From Gracilaria vermiculophylla (Eukaryota; Rhodophyta; Florideophyceae; Gracilariales; Gracilariaceae): 34,185 nt of DNA. The notes under the pieces are model-generated. The model saw only the letters and a list, made by a program, of their open reading frames with translations, was not told where the DNA came from and made no database searches. The position numbers were made by a program, and so were the translations under genes. The stretch spans positions 192,156-226,340 of the forward strand of contig JAHNZQ020000016.1 in NCBI GenBank assembly GCA_019155205.2, read 5' to 3'. This document shows, piece by piece, positions 22,720 to 32,092 of the stretch (the stretch's first letter is position 1; every line of letters starts with the position of its first letter).

Positions 22720-24330
22720 GTGATGGCCCTTGTTGAGGAGGAGGAAAAAATTCTCCTCATCAGCGTAGCGGAATTCCTGAAAGAGCAGAGTACAGATGCG
22801 TACTGCAAGAAAGGCCTCGCCACTGTGGAGAGTCTAACATCTGCATTCGATGTCGATCGAGACGGCGTACTCGTAAGCCGCGCTTTTCTGAATGGAATTC
22901 TCGAAGAGATGGTGCAAACGAGCCTACCGCCGAGGGTGCTGTATCTTTCACCATTATCGCCTCGCCGGGCACCCCAGTGGATCGCGCATGTATTTCACCA
23001 TAAGAAGGGGGTTTTATTTCCCAAACATGGTTAATAACGCCTTACAAACGTTGGTGGATTGCCACTCGTACGCCGCCGCTAGGGGAAATATCCACAGATA
23101 CTGGATGCCACTCACTCTGTTTCCGCCTTCAGTGCCTTTTGAGGTCGTGGCTATGGGTATTTTGGGGCCTCACCCCAATTCAAAGAGAGGGTCCCAATTC
23201 TTCCTCGTGATCACGGATCGCTTCTCGAAGATCACGCACGCAACTACCCTCCGGAGCACTACCGCATCAGTACTTGCCATAATCTTTCTGGAGAATTGGG
23301 TTTACCCATATGGGATCCCGATGTATCTCGTTTCGGACGACGGACCCTAGTTCGTAGAGAATCTATTCAGCACAATTTCTGGAATACTGGGGATAAAGCA
23401 GTTGCTTCCTACTGTTTCTTACCCTCAGACCAACGGACAGGCGGATAGATTTAACAAAACCACCACCTCAAGGTTGAAAAACTACGTTGCGGACCACCAG
23501 AGGGATTGGGACGCATACTTGGGTCCGTTCACGTATGCCTGAAACCTGCAGGTGCACCCCACCACGGGGACTGATCCTTTCAATCTGGTTATCTCGAGCA
23601 TCCCGCCCCATGCCTTCATTGCGGCACGCCCCATGGGGCCCGCGGCGGATGGACCACATGTACCAACGGCGGCTCCAGCAAAACGCTCCATTTTAATGCG
23701 AACTGAAGAAGCACTCTCCCTCGCAAAGTAGAGACTCAACGCCTCACAGAGGAGACAAAAACAGGATTTCGACCGGAAGGTGGAAGACGGCCTTAACCTG
23801 AAGAAAGGCGATGCGTTTTTCCTCGAGAAACCAGGGGAGACATCCGATGAAGCGCAGGACGTAATGCACAAGTAACCGCCCAACACCTCAGGGCCTTACA
23901 AAGTCCTAGAAACCAAGAGGAACACTGCCTCCACTGAGATAAATGGGCTCCGAGACGTCGGCTCCCGTGATAGGGTGACGAAAATCCCGACGCCCAACCC
24001 TTCAGGAATGGCTGCCACACCATCCCAGAGACCACACGCGGATCGTCCTCCTCCGACAAACTCAGGAACCACAATACCGCTGGATACTGGAAACTGTATC
24101 AAACGTTTCGGTAAACCATTGATGGTAGCTATTAAAGCCATCATGACTCCTCAAGGTGATATTCTCTATGCGGTAGACCATATGGTCTCCCATCGAAACA
24201 CCGCTGCAGGGATACTGTACCACGTCCGCTGGTACGGTTACACAAAGGACGACATGGAAGAACCTCTAAACCACATTCCGGAGAAGTTCATCAGAAGATT
24301 CCACGCCAGTTGGGAGCGGAAACGCATCTC
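22720..24330 (+). pseudogene. Element B integrase with C-terminal chromodomain
   Basis: Integrase inserts retroelement DNA, and the chromodomain of chromoviruses steers it to marked chromatin. The zinc-binding HHCC region reads FHHYRLAGHPSGSRM...FYFPNM...VDCHSY, with the last Cys replaced by Tyr. The first catalytic Asp is Gly (VAMGILGP), the second is kept (LVSDDGP), and the Glu is Asp (TNGQADRFNKT). A stop at 23348 sits where Gln of the GTQF motif belongs; more stops lie near 23541, 23730 and 23874. The GPY-type motif is at about 23901 (GPYKVL). The chromodomain is 24167-24330: YAVDHMVSHRN, YHVRWYGYTKDDMEEPLNHI, then the helix. There is one frameshift near 22940. Confidence 0.88.
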
Positions 24331-24395
24331 CACATGGGCTTTTCCGTTTACGAAAGGGAGAGGGGAGGACAAACCGGATTTCTTTTTCGTCTCCG

Positions 24396-25365
24396 CTATC
24401 TATCTACCACCTGGAGTCCTCTCTTTTGCCTCCAGGACGCCAATTCCCGCTTATTGGATGCTCCCACGGTGGCACTTCGTGTCGTTAAGCGCTCGAGCAC
24501 TGCCCAATTGTATTGCAACTCCCGTTCGCGGAACTTCTTCTCCAACTCAAGAATCTTTGATTCCGCCGCTATCATGGACTAAATCTCATCGCCGGCGTTT
24601 CTGACGCCTACAGGTCACCGAATTCCGTGGTTTACTCTGCTTCCAGGCGCACTTTCGCCGTTAGCACTTGGCTCTCGAAGACCTCCGCCAGGCTCTCCTT
24701 TATGGCAGCCATCGAGGCTCGGTCTGCCCGGGCCTTATGGAGTTCTAGGACCCAGTTACGAGCCTCACGCAGAACCTTTGCAGGAGAAGCCAGAGTAAGA
24801 CCGCCCGTCACCAGGCACGCCTGCGCTAACTATTGGAAGGAAGCACCCGGAGCCCCAGAGGATAACCCACCCGAGGGTGCACCAGAAGCGGCAACCTCCG
24901 TCGACGGAACAACCGCCACAGAAGGACTTGCAGACAGCGGACCGGTTGGGACAGGGGGATCCCAAGTGGATTCTGCAGGCATCGCCGCGGAGGTCAGTCA
25001 GCAGGGCTAAGGATAGGGTAGGTGACAACGGAGGTGATGGCGGTACGGGAACCGGAACGCTCTTCAGTCGAGGCTGAACAACCGGCACCGGGAGGCTCGG
25101 CAGTCGGGGCTACACCACCGGGGCCAAAGCAGCCGGGACAGGAGTAATCTCGTCCTCTTCCAGAGGTGACACACCGGCAACCACTGCAGGAGTATCTGGA
25201 ATCGAGGCTAGAGGTTTCGTCTCGACCTCAAAAGGCACAGCCCCGTCCTGCGAGGTAGCCGGTGACGGAAGAGGCGTGGGGTTGCCACATTCTCCACCAT
25301 GGCATCATAGTCGGGGACAACGAGCTGTTCGGGAGGTACAGAGCACCATGACAAAGATCTCGCTC
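24396..25365 (-). pseudogene. Antisense coding-like block in element B
   Basis: Right after the chromodomain the minus strand gives protein-like segments in several frames. From the 25365 side these are PPEQLVVPDYDAMVENVATP, then an acidic/Pro stretch at about 25245-25110 (VAGVSPLEEDEITPVPAAL), a Ser/Ala/Pro stretch, a helical segment near 24800-24632 (LREARNWVLELHKARADRA) and a coiled-coil-like end at 24572-24396 (KILELEKKFRERELQYN). The first piece resembles SHEQLPVQIWPTYDAIMA of the antisense block of element A, so the two may be versions of one accessory gene. Function unknown. Stops and frame changes show it is dead. Confidence 0.42.
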
Positions 25366-25405
25366 ATCTCCAAAGGAAACCGACGGCGGCATAGTATAGT
25401 AGATT

Positions 25406-25910
25406 ATGAATGACGTGCCTCCACCGGTGGTGCATGAGCGGATGGAATGGGTTGGATATTTTCCGAAGGGAACCCTCGAGGAAATCGGAGCATTGGGCTC
25501 TGTGAAAAACCCCGCCGCACCCTACTACGGGGAGAGACCGGCAAGCAGAATGGACTGGGTCACGGGCCAACCGCGAATACAGAATGCCGATGCCGCACGG
25601 ACGACACGCGGGGGCGCGTGCAAGGGGATCACCAACGGGAGCTGTAGCACAAGCGGGGTACGCCAAAAAGAAGCAGACGAGGCTGGGTCAAGAAGAGCGA
25701 GGGACCAAAGAAACCTTTAAAGGAAAAACCCGAACCCGCGATCGGTACGCCACGCGGGAATGGGTAAGTACTGGAGAAGTACTAAAGGAGAGGATTTGTC
25801 ACATCGCGGAAGCCGCTATAAAATCGACACCGATAGGAGCCACTGAAGAACCGAGCTATGGGAAGATGCACCTCGAAGACGTGATGCAATTCAGGAAAGG
25901 GGGTATCTAG
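25406..25910 (+). other. Hypothetical plus-strand frames next to the inverted-repeat element
   Basis: Bases 25584-25910 form an open frame of 108 codons. It is rich in Lys, Arg and Glu in its second half (TRDRYATREWVSTGEVLKER) and its TAG stop overlaps the first bases of the inverted repeat. I know no family for it. It may be the 3' end of element B or a chance frame. Confidence 0.2.
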
Positions 25911-26458
25911 TACAGTGGATCCTAAGGTGATATTTTGGTGTGGCTTTACGACGGGATATTCCTATGGAGGGATCTTATTTTACTAACTGAGCCACACGGT
26001 GCATAGCTCGGCCCGCGTGCGCTACAGGACCCCTGAGGGACGGTAGAAATTAGATTTATTTTAGTTATTTTGTGCAGGTAATTACTGCAGTAGTGAGACC
26101 TGCCGAGGCGGGCTCCTGGTGGGGTACGTAAGCTGCCGGTCGAGCACCAAATCTGGGGAAGTAAACCAAGCACACCTGAGTCTACGTCTATTTTTCCTGT
26201 TGGAGACTCTCGTGGAACATCTTTAGGTTTCTAAGCCGCCAATCCCCAGGTCGCCTCGTAGCAGCTTCTGTAGGGCCATTTTCCGCCCAGTGAACCTCCC
26301 CCTCCGCTTTTTGTTTGCAGATCCCCTTTTCGAATTCTCCCGGCTTGTGATAGCGATTACCGGAGACCACCTTTAAGAAAACGTGCCTTTGGATTCATCA
26401 AGGACTCCTAATGGACATTTTGCACTACCACCTCGAAAGAAGAACTAACGGTACCACA
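25908..26458 (+). repeat. Left arm of the long inverted repeat
   Basis: 551 bp, inverted copy of 27388-27940. In the 38 bases 26056-26093 there are 3 mismatches to the other arm. The outer 200 bases are AT-rich; the inner part is GC-richer. Confidence 0.9.
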
Positions 26459-27501
26459 TTCAGTAGTCCGGCTTTGAAAGCCCCCGAGGACGTAAAGGTT
26501 GTTCCTTGGCATCTCGGTCGATTCAATGAGCGGTCGGCGGCTTTCCGAAGTTTGCAGACCACCATGGGCACTTCCTGGATGGCTGTTGCTGCAGAAATAA
26601 ATATAGCAACTTTGCAGATGCCCGAAATGAAAGCTTTGACGCACACTGAATATCTTTCATCCTGCCGTGCGGCGTATGTGATATTGCTTGCGGCTTTGAC
26701 TGCGTTTGCCATATCCAAAGGGCTAGTAGGCCTCCTGCCTTGGGCGCCTAGCTCGGTAGCCATTGGTGTTGGCCGGTCATGCGTTCCGGCAATTGTCTGC
26801 CTTATTTGTGTGTTCGGGGTGACGACCGGGGCATCTGGGTGGTCCTAGACACGCGAATCTTCCTCAAACCTGTGCTGAGGCATGTCTGGGGCCACCGCTG
26901 TTGGGAGGATGGTGAGCGGATATGTGCGGTTTTGGGGTACCGCTTACGGCTCGAATACTTGGAAATGACGTTCGAGAGTATCTACTTGTCCCGATATCCG
27001 TGTCTCTCTGATTCGCATCCGCACAGCCTGTGCCTCTATGGCTTGTTGTTGGATGTGCAGAGAGCGAAGGATTGTACCGAATGGGATTGCGTCCCCCGAC
27101 TCTCACCCATTCTCGACCTCTTGCACCAGTCGTAGTTCAGAGCACGGCAGGAGAGCATTTTCTATAGAGGGCGAGCGTTGGTGCACGTCAACTTCCGTGT
27201 GGTCGAATACTCCCGGTTTTATTGCAGCAGCGGCCACAGCAGTTAAAGTGGCAATAGCAGCGGCGGTCATAGATCGAAAGCGTGTTTTGCAGCGTTTGTT
27301 ACCGACTGGAGAGGTCGAACGGTGTGGTGGGCAACTTGACTTATACGTGGCGGAAATCGTCTGTGAGTCAGAACCGTTGAAGGTCATTGTGGTACTGTCA
27401 CCCCTTATCTCGAGGTAGTAAAGCAAAACGTCCGTGAGCAGTTTTTGTTGCCTCCAAAGGTGCGTGTTCCTCAAGGTGGTCTCCGGTATCCGCTGTCGCA
27501 A
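26425..27501 (-). pseudogene. Minus-strand frame inside the inverted-repeat element
   Basis: One frame runs from a Met at 27501 to a stop at 26425 (about 358 codons), interrupted by only three stops: TGA at 27103-27105, TAA at 26944-26946 and TAG at 26845-26847. It starts inside the right arm, so the first 38 or so codons are duplicated, in diverged form, in the left arm. Notable parts are an Ala-rich helix (MTAAAIATLTAVAAAA) and a coiled-coil-like segment (SLHIQQQAIEAQAVRMRIRE) followed by VDTLERHFQVFEP. That pattern resembles retroelement Gag N-termini more than a transposase, but I cannot assign a family. The 145-codon plus-strand frame at 26411-26848 overlaps it and is probably its shadow. 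Confidence 0.4.
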
Positions 27502-27940
27502 GCTGGGGGAATTCTTGAAGGGGATCCGGAAACACCAAGGGGAGGGCGAGGTTCACTGGGCGGACAATGCTCCTCCAGGCGCTGCTATGATGCAACCTGG
27601 GGACCGGTGGCTTAGAAACCTGAGGATGATCGACGAGAGTCTCCAACCGGAAAAGTAGATGAAGACTCAAGGGTGCTTGTCTTTTCTTCCCCAGAGGTGG
27701 AGCTCAACCGGCAGATTAAGTATCAAGCCGGGAGACCGCCTCGGCAGGTCTCCCTACTGTAGTAATTACCTGCGTAAAATAACTAAAATAATTTATAATT
27801 CTACCGTCCTTTCAGGATATTTTATCGCACGCAGGCAGAATTATGCACCACGTGGCTCAGTTAATAAAATACGGGGCCTCTTTAGGAATATTATACCATA
27901 AGGCCACAGTACCATTTTTTTCTTAGGAGCCACCGTACTA
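27388..27940 (-). repeat. Right arm of the long inverted repeat
   Basis: 553 bp, inverted copy of 25908-26458. It contains a perfect 8-bp-stem hairpin (27730-27737 with 27747-27754, 9-base loop) that is imperfect in the left arm. Confidence 0.9.
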
Positions 27941-27969
27941 CACTCATCGGATACGGGGGACAAAATAAT

Positions 27970-28021
27970 AGAGAAAAGGGGAAAAGAAGGGAAGAGAGGG
28001 CGGATCCCGCGAGGGGATCCG
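27970..28021 (+). repeat. Polypurine run followed by an 8-bp hairpin
   Basis: 27970-28000 contains only A and G. It is followed by an inverted repeat with perfect arms 28001-28008 and 28014-28021 around a 5-base loop, with BamHI-like ggatcc in each arm. It could be the polypurine tract and LTR edge of another lost retroelement, but no LTR partner was found. Confidence 0.4.
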
Positions 28022-29109
28022 AAAAGAATGCTACCTCATGTGACACAGGAGAGTCGAAAGACGTCTGACCAGGTCCACGCTTTCCTTAAGAGGTGAGTGT
28101 GGATATGTTTGTTAGTGCTCTCTAAAATTCAACGTTAAACGTCTCAACTTTTACTTTACCAACTCAAAAGTTTGTATCGCAGTGTGCTATGTCGTCGTGC
28201 GCCTGAACTATGCGACGTATGCTAGAAGCGCTTTTGGCACACAACGCAATGTTGCGAGTCGACTTAAACTAAGCGTCCTGTTTACAAATTGCATTATCCT
28301 CGTGCGACGTGTTGCCACTTGCGAGACAAAGCTTGCAGTACGTAGCGCGACTCGCATGAACCGCCAGAGTCTGTGGCTTTTGTTTTTTACAGTAGCCACA
28401 GAAGCGAAGATGAATAGAATTGAAAGTGAATCGGGAGAGTTAAAGAAACTGCTTTCTATCATGCAAGACGCCTGTTAGGACCTAACCATTTTTTAAATCA
28501 GACAAGCAGAGGAGAGAAAAGAAAGAAGGGCTTGGAGCTCTCCCACAACAGCGCGCGACGCTCCGAAGAGATGTCAAATAGAGTGGCGATGGAGGTGGAA
28601 ACGGTAACGATGAGTGAGTTTTGAAGATAACTAAGCGAAAAATTTTATTCTGGGTAGTTTGCAATAGATGCCGAAGCGTTTTTGTCTACTCCAATCATCG
28701 AAGAAGGAGATTCCCGCCGTTTTTCTTTGGAAAAGAAGAGGTTGTGATTGGAAGGACAGTGGTTCAAAGCTATACAAAATGAAAACCTGCTGGGAAGAAG
28801 ACGTTAACGAGAGAGACAGGAAATACATTAAGAAGATTTACAAAAGTTCCATGTCTTGATGGATGTTGTGAGAGGAATAAAAAATGCCGCCATGCTCTAA
28901 TTGTTTCTCGCTGAACAGGTCCACTGCCCCCAATCGTTCTGTTACGTATATGCCAGGACCAGATGCCTATCACAAAGAATGATTCTGATATTGATAAGTC
29001 CTTTGTTATGGCTAGCTCAGCACTTTGCTCCTCGCTTATTCTTCGCTCAATGCAGATTTTGCCCTCGCTGGGTAAGCCGGCTAATCAATTTTCCTTTCAT
29101 TTGTCTTGG
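28022..29109. other. Stretch without a recognised gene
   Basis: Frames at 28182-28478 (98 codons), 28208-28462 on the minus strand, 28668-28859 and 28901-29145 have no known motif and compete with frames on the other strand. No RNA gene seen. Confidence 0.45.
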
Positions 29110-30050
29110 TATTTGAAGTTAAGTAGGCCTTTGGCGAAGAGTTAGGGGTTAGGGCATAAGCGAAAGTGCGGTAAGGTACTGTAAATGGAGCCATTTGGAG
29201 CCTGCAATACTCTTAATTTCTTTCGAAAATCTGTAGCACTCCAATGTTATTTCACTTCATGGAACATCCACTCCATGTTAATGCGTCCGGTAGCCATTGC
29301 TGCATTGTATGCGTTCTGATCGTCTCTCACTTCCGATCCTTTTAAAAGAACTTGTAGAAATTATCTATCGTTGTAACCGCTATCACCACAGATACAGAAC
29401 TGCGTATCTCCAACGACCATTGTAGATTTTAGCTTTCTGTCTATTTCTGATCGAACATACAGAGTCCAGTCACGTCGAAGAACCTCCTTAGGGCCATATG
29501 CATGCATTATGATTCCAACCGGTGTCGGTACAGCTTCGAACCTGAGTGCTTGTGGTTGTATGTGTCCATTGTAGACCACGTTTTGTAGTCCATCGTCATT
29601 TGGTCTCTAAATTTTCTATACAGTGCCATTTATGACCCTAATGCATATTTTTATACTTTCTGTCTTGACATTGATCGAATTTGCCCCCGCAGGGTTCTGC
29701 CCAATGTATCTCGGATGTACTTTAATAGACTTGTTAAAAGTGCCTCGTAGTCGTCAAGGAAAGTGTAAAAATCTACTTAAAATGCAAGGCTCAATTGCGA
29801 AGCATGTTTTTGATAGAAAAGTTTGCAATCAGTCCAATAATCTGGTGTGGCTATTCTACTGAACACCACCCATCTAGCCAGGGCAGCAAATGTTTAGAAT
29901 CTGTTACGTTTGTATGTGTTCTTTGATACACTGCTCACAACTAATTTAAGCTTCACGACGTCCACTTTCAGAAGATTGAAATGCAGCAAACAGTATTGGT
30001 CTGTTAGATCACTGAACACTTTCTCAAACGTGGTACAGTATATTAACTGA
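29110..30050 (-). pseudogene. PIF/Harbinger-type transposase relic
   Basis: Reading the minus strand from 30050 to 29110 gives the length and order of a PIF/Harbinger DDE transposase. First come a helical N-terminal part (HFNLLKVDVVKLKLV) and ATPDYWTDCKLFYQKHASQLS. Then comes INGTV, the match of FIDGT, with the first catalytic Asp changed to Asn (codon 29628-29630). VVYNGHIQPQALRFEAV matches Y.GHKR.H.L.FQ.V. MHAYGPKEVLRRD is followed by CICGDSGYND (second Asp kept), and INMEWMFHEVK keeps the Glu of VEW.FG. The end is SATDFRKKLRVLQAP. At least six stops and some frame changes are present. Its companion Myb-like gene and terminal repeats were not found. Confidence 0.8.
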
Positions 30051-30213
30051 GTTCGCACGGAAGCTTGGTGAAAGTTGTTGTAGAAGCGCTGGTGCTGGTA
30101 ATACAAATAAATTAAGTACATGAAAAAGCTGGAAAATGCGTTAAGGCACTTCTGATAGTGCCTTGATGATATTGCTCCACTATTTGGTGCGATTCAGTGA
30201 CAGTTTCTTTGTA

Positions 30214-30239
30214 CAGTGCGTTTCAAAATCATATCGCGC
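30214..30239 (+). repeat. Left TIR of the Tc1 element
   Basis: Pairs with 31466-31491 at 22 of 26 positions. It begins with CAGT directly after the TA. Confidence 0.92.
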
Positions 30240-30286
30240 CTAAATAACGCGCCGCAGTAGTACTGTAGTGCGCCTTTTGCAGAGCA

Positions 30287-30292
30287 TATAAG
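30287..30292 (+). promoter_or_regulatory. Candidate TATA box of the transposase gene
   Basis: TATAAG, 49 bases upstream of the transposase ATG and inside the element, a plausible core promoter. Confidence 0.45.
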
Positions 30293-30340
30293 TAAAACCC
30301 GTTTCATAATCATAACAATACATTATCAACATCCATCAAT

Positions 30341-31335
30341 ATGGCTCGAGGATCACCTCTTTCGCGCTCCGAACAGCTTGAAATTGTACAATTGAAAGCT
30401 AACGGAAAATCATATGCCGAAATTGGCCGACATTTAAAGCGTCATTTTGCCACAATTCTCTGGTTTCTTGAAAACCCAGCAAGTTATGGAGAAAAAAATT
30501 CTACAGGGCGTCCCAATCTTCTCAGTTCAGCAGATAAGCGCGGTATTAAACGGGAACTGTGTCGAGGAAAAGTTTTGTGCAAGAATATTGCAAAAAACTT
30601 AAACCTCAATGTATCTAAATGAACAATATGGAGGAAAATTAATAAGAAATTTTTTTTCAAGTACAAAACGATGAGGAAAACTTTATTTCTAGAAGAATAT
30701 CATAAGCAAAAAATATTTTTTGGTGTGAAAACATGGCGCACTGGAAAGATCAATGGAACACAGCAATTGTTTCTGATGAAAAAAAGTTTATAGTGGATGG
30801 TCCAGATTGTTTTAAGTATTACTGGCATGATCTTAGAAAAGAACGTTCAGAATTTTATACAAGACATTCTGGAGGCGGTTCTGTAATGGTATGGGCTGGT
30901 ATATCAAAGTATGGAAAAACAGAAATTGCCTTTATTGATGGAAATATGGAATCTGCACGCTATCAGGAAGTTCTTTATAACTACATGCCACCTTATCGAT
31001 ATTTTGTACACGGAGAAAATTTTGTTTTCCATCAAGATAATGCCTCGGGACATAAATCTAAGTTAGTGTCAGACTGGCTACAAGAAGCAAGCATTCATGT
31101 CATGGAATGGCCAGCGCGCTCACCGGACTTGAACCCCATTGAAAATGTATGGGGTCTATTATCAAGAATGGTTTATGGCCATGGCAGGCAAATCAGCACA
31201 GGTTTTGATTTAAAAAACTGTATTAAGAATTGCTGGGACAATATTTCAGTTTCAACAATTAACGGCTACATCAATTCAATGCCTAAACGCTGTATTAGCG
31301 TTATTCAGCAAAAAGGTGGGAAAATTAGTTACTGA
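30341..31335 (+). pseudogene. Tc1-type DD34E transposase, two lesions
   Basis: Cut-and-paste transposase acting on the flanking TIRs. The first part (30341-30622) is the helix-turn-helix DNA-binding region (LSRSEQLEIVQLKANGKSYA, then EIGRHLKR) followed by the GRP linker (TGRPNLLS). The catalytic part (30733-31335) has SDEKKF (Asp 1), DGPDCFKYYWHDLRKE, GGGSVMVWAGIS, FHQDNASGHKS (Asp 2) and WPARSPDLNPIENVWG (Glu). Exactly 34 residues separate Asp 2 and Glu, so all three catalytic residues survive. Two faults separate the halves: a TGA at 30620-30622 and a frame change before 30733, where the family's short link to HWKDQW lies. It is probably a recently inactivated copy, and intact relatives may exist elsewhere in the genome. 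Confidence 0.93.
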
Positions 31336-31465
31336 GTCGCCAAAAGAGACTTAAAGTTGATAAAGTTGTTGTGTTTTTGAAACGGTTTTTGGACTTGAAT
31401 TTATTTAGAAACTCAATTTTGTAGCCGTACAGTACCAAAATCATCATTTTTTTACTTTGACACCA

Positions 31466-31491
31466 ACGTGTTATGATTTTGAAACAGACTG
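31466..31491 (-). repeat. Right TIR of the Tc1 element
   Basis: Inverted copy of 30214-30239, followed by TA. Confidence 0.92.
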
Positions 31492-31493
31492 TA

Positions 31494-32092
31494 TGGTTGA
31501 AAAGAGAGCACTTACAGTGTATCTCGAGTCTTTTGTCTTTCAAAATGGGAAAGGTACGCGGGAGGGAACTCAGACGCAGCGCGAAAACTGTGGAGTTGCA
31601 GATTGGGAGGCGTAAGATCTTGTGAGGCGATTTTTTGGTACAGAATTGTTTAGAATCGATTTTAGTGAAGAAATGACGAGTGCTACAGAGTCTTTGTTTG
31701 CGTAAATTCCCTAATGCCCGCAGGCGTAGCGAGCCGAAATACGGCGCTGGGGTCGCTGCCTGTGCCCGACGCTCTCATCGTCTGCTGCCCACGCCCACGG
31801 TGCCGGCTTCCGACGTTTATGTCGACTACCTTCGGACGCCCACACCGCCCTCACTCAGCGCGCCCGCCGTCACCGTCGCAGCCCCCCACGAGCGTTATCT
31901 CATCGCCAAACGCCTTTGGCACGCCCGCTGTTGCCCGTCGGCTGCGCGCGCTAAGCTACGCAGCTCGTTGCGACGAGGGTGATCACAATCTTCCGTCGCA
32001 ACGGCAATCGCGAAAACCCTAATCACAATCAAAACCATACAGATTAACGAAACGTGATAATTCTACTGCCAAATCGCAAAATCATTTTGCAA
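31494..32092. other. Region upstream of the UPF2-like gene
   Basis: Includes a GC-rich stretch at 31720-31990 with overlapping frames of 100 and 102 codons (Pro, Ala and Arg-rich) that I take to be compositional. A 27-codon frame starting at 31545 has no known match. It may hold the promoter and 5' leader of the UPF2-like gene. Confidence 0.35.

Larger units (their letters stand above)
21172..25365 (+). mobile_element. Truncated Ty3/gypsy chromovirus (element B)
   Basis: A second gypsy element with RT, RNase H, integrase and chromodomain in order, followed by an antisense coding-like block. The 5' part (LTR, gag, protease) is absent. I could not find a matching pair of LTRs, and the LTR sequence of element A is not repeated around it. 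The 3' boundary given is only where the antisense homology fades. Confidence 0.75.
25908..27940 (-). mobile_element. Element with long terminal inverted repeats (about 0.55 kb)
   Basis: The outer ends read TAGTACAGTGG and, on the other strand, TAGTACGGTGG. The two arms (25908-26458 and 27388-27940) are inverted copies, while the 0.93 kb between them is unique. If the outermost TA on each side is the target duplication, the element proper is 25910-27938. No transposase motif was found inside. It could be a non-autonomous foldback-type DNA element, or two truncated copies of one retroelement facing each other. A minus-strand frame spans the centre. Confidence 0.65.
30214..31491 (+). mobile_element. 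Tc1/mariner element with TIRs and TA target duplication
   Basis: 1,278 bp flanked by TA at 30212-30213 and 31492-31493, the hallmark of Tc1/mariner insertion. The ends are inverted repeats of about 26 bp (22 of 26 matching), starting CAGT and sharing the core gtttcaaaatcata. The length is typical of the family. It contains one transposase gene in sense orientation. Confidence 0.95.

Noticed and set aside
26411..26848. A 145-codon plus-strand frame in the inverted-repeat element
   Set aside because: It overlaps the much longer minus-strand frame with only three stops. No motif supports it, apart from hydrophobic stretches.
29141..29154. Telomere-like GGTTAGGG
   Set aside because: Only about two imperfect units, with no array.
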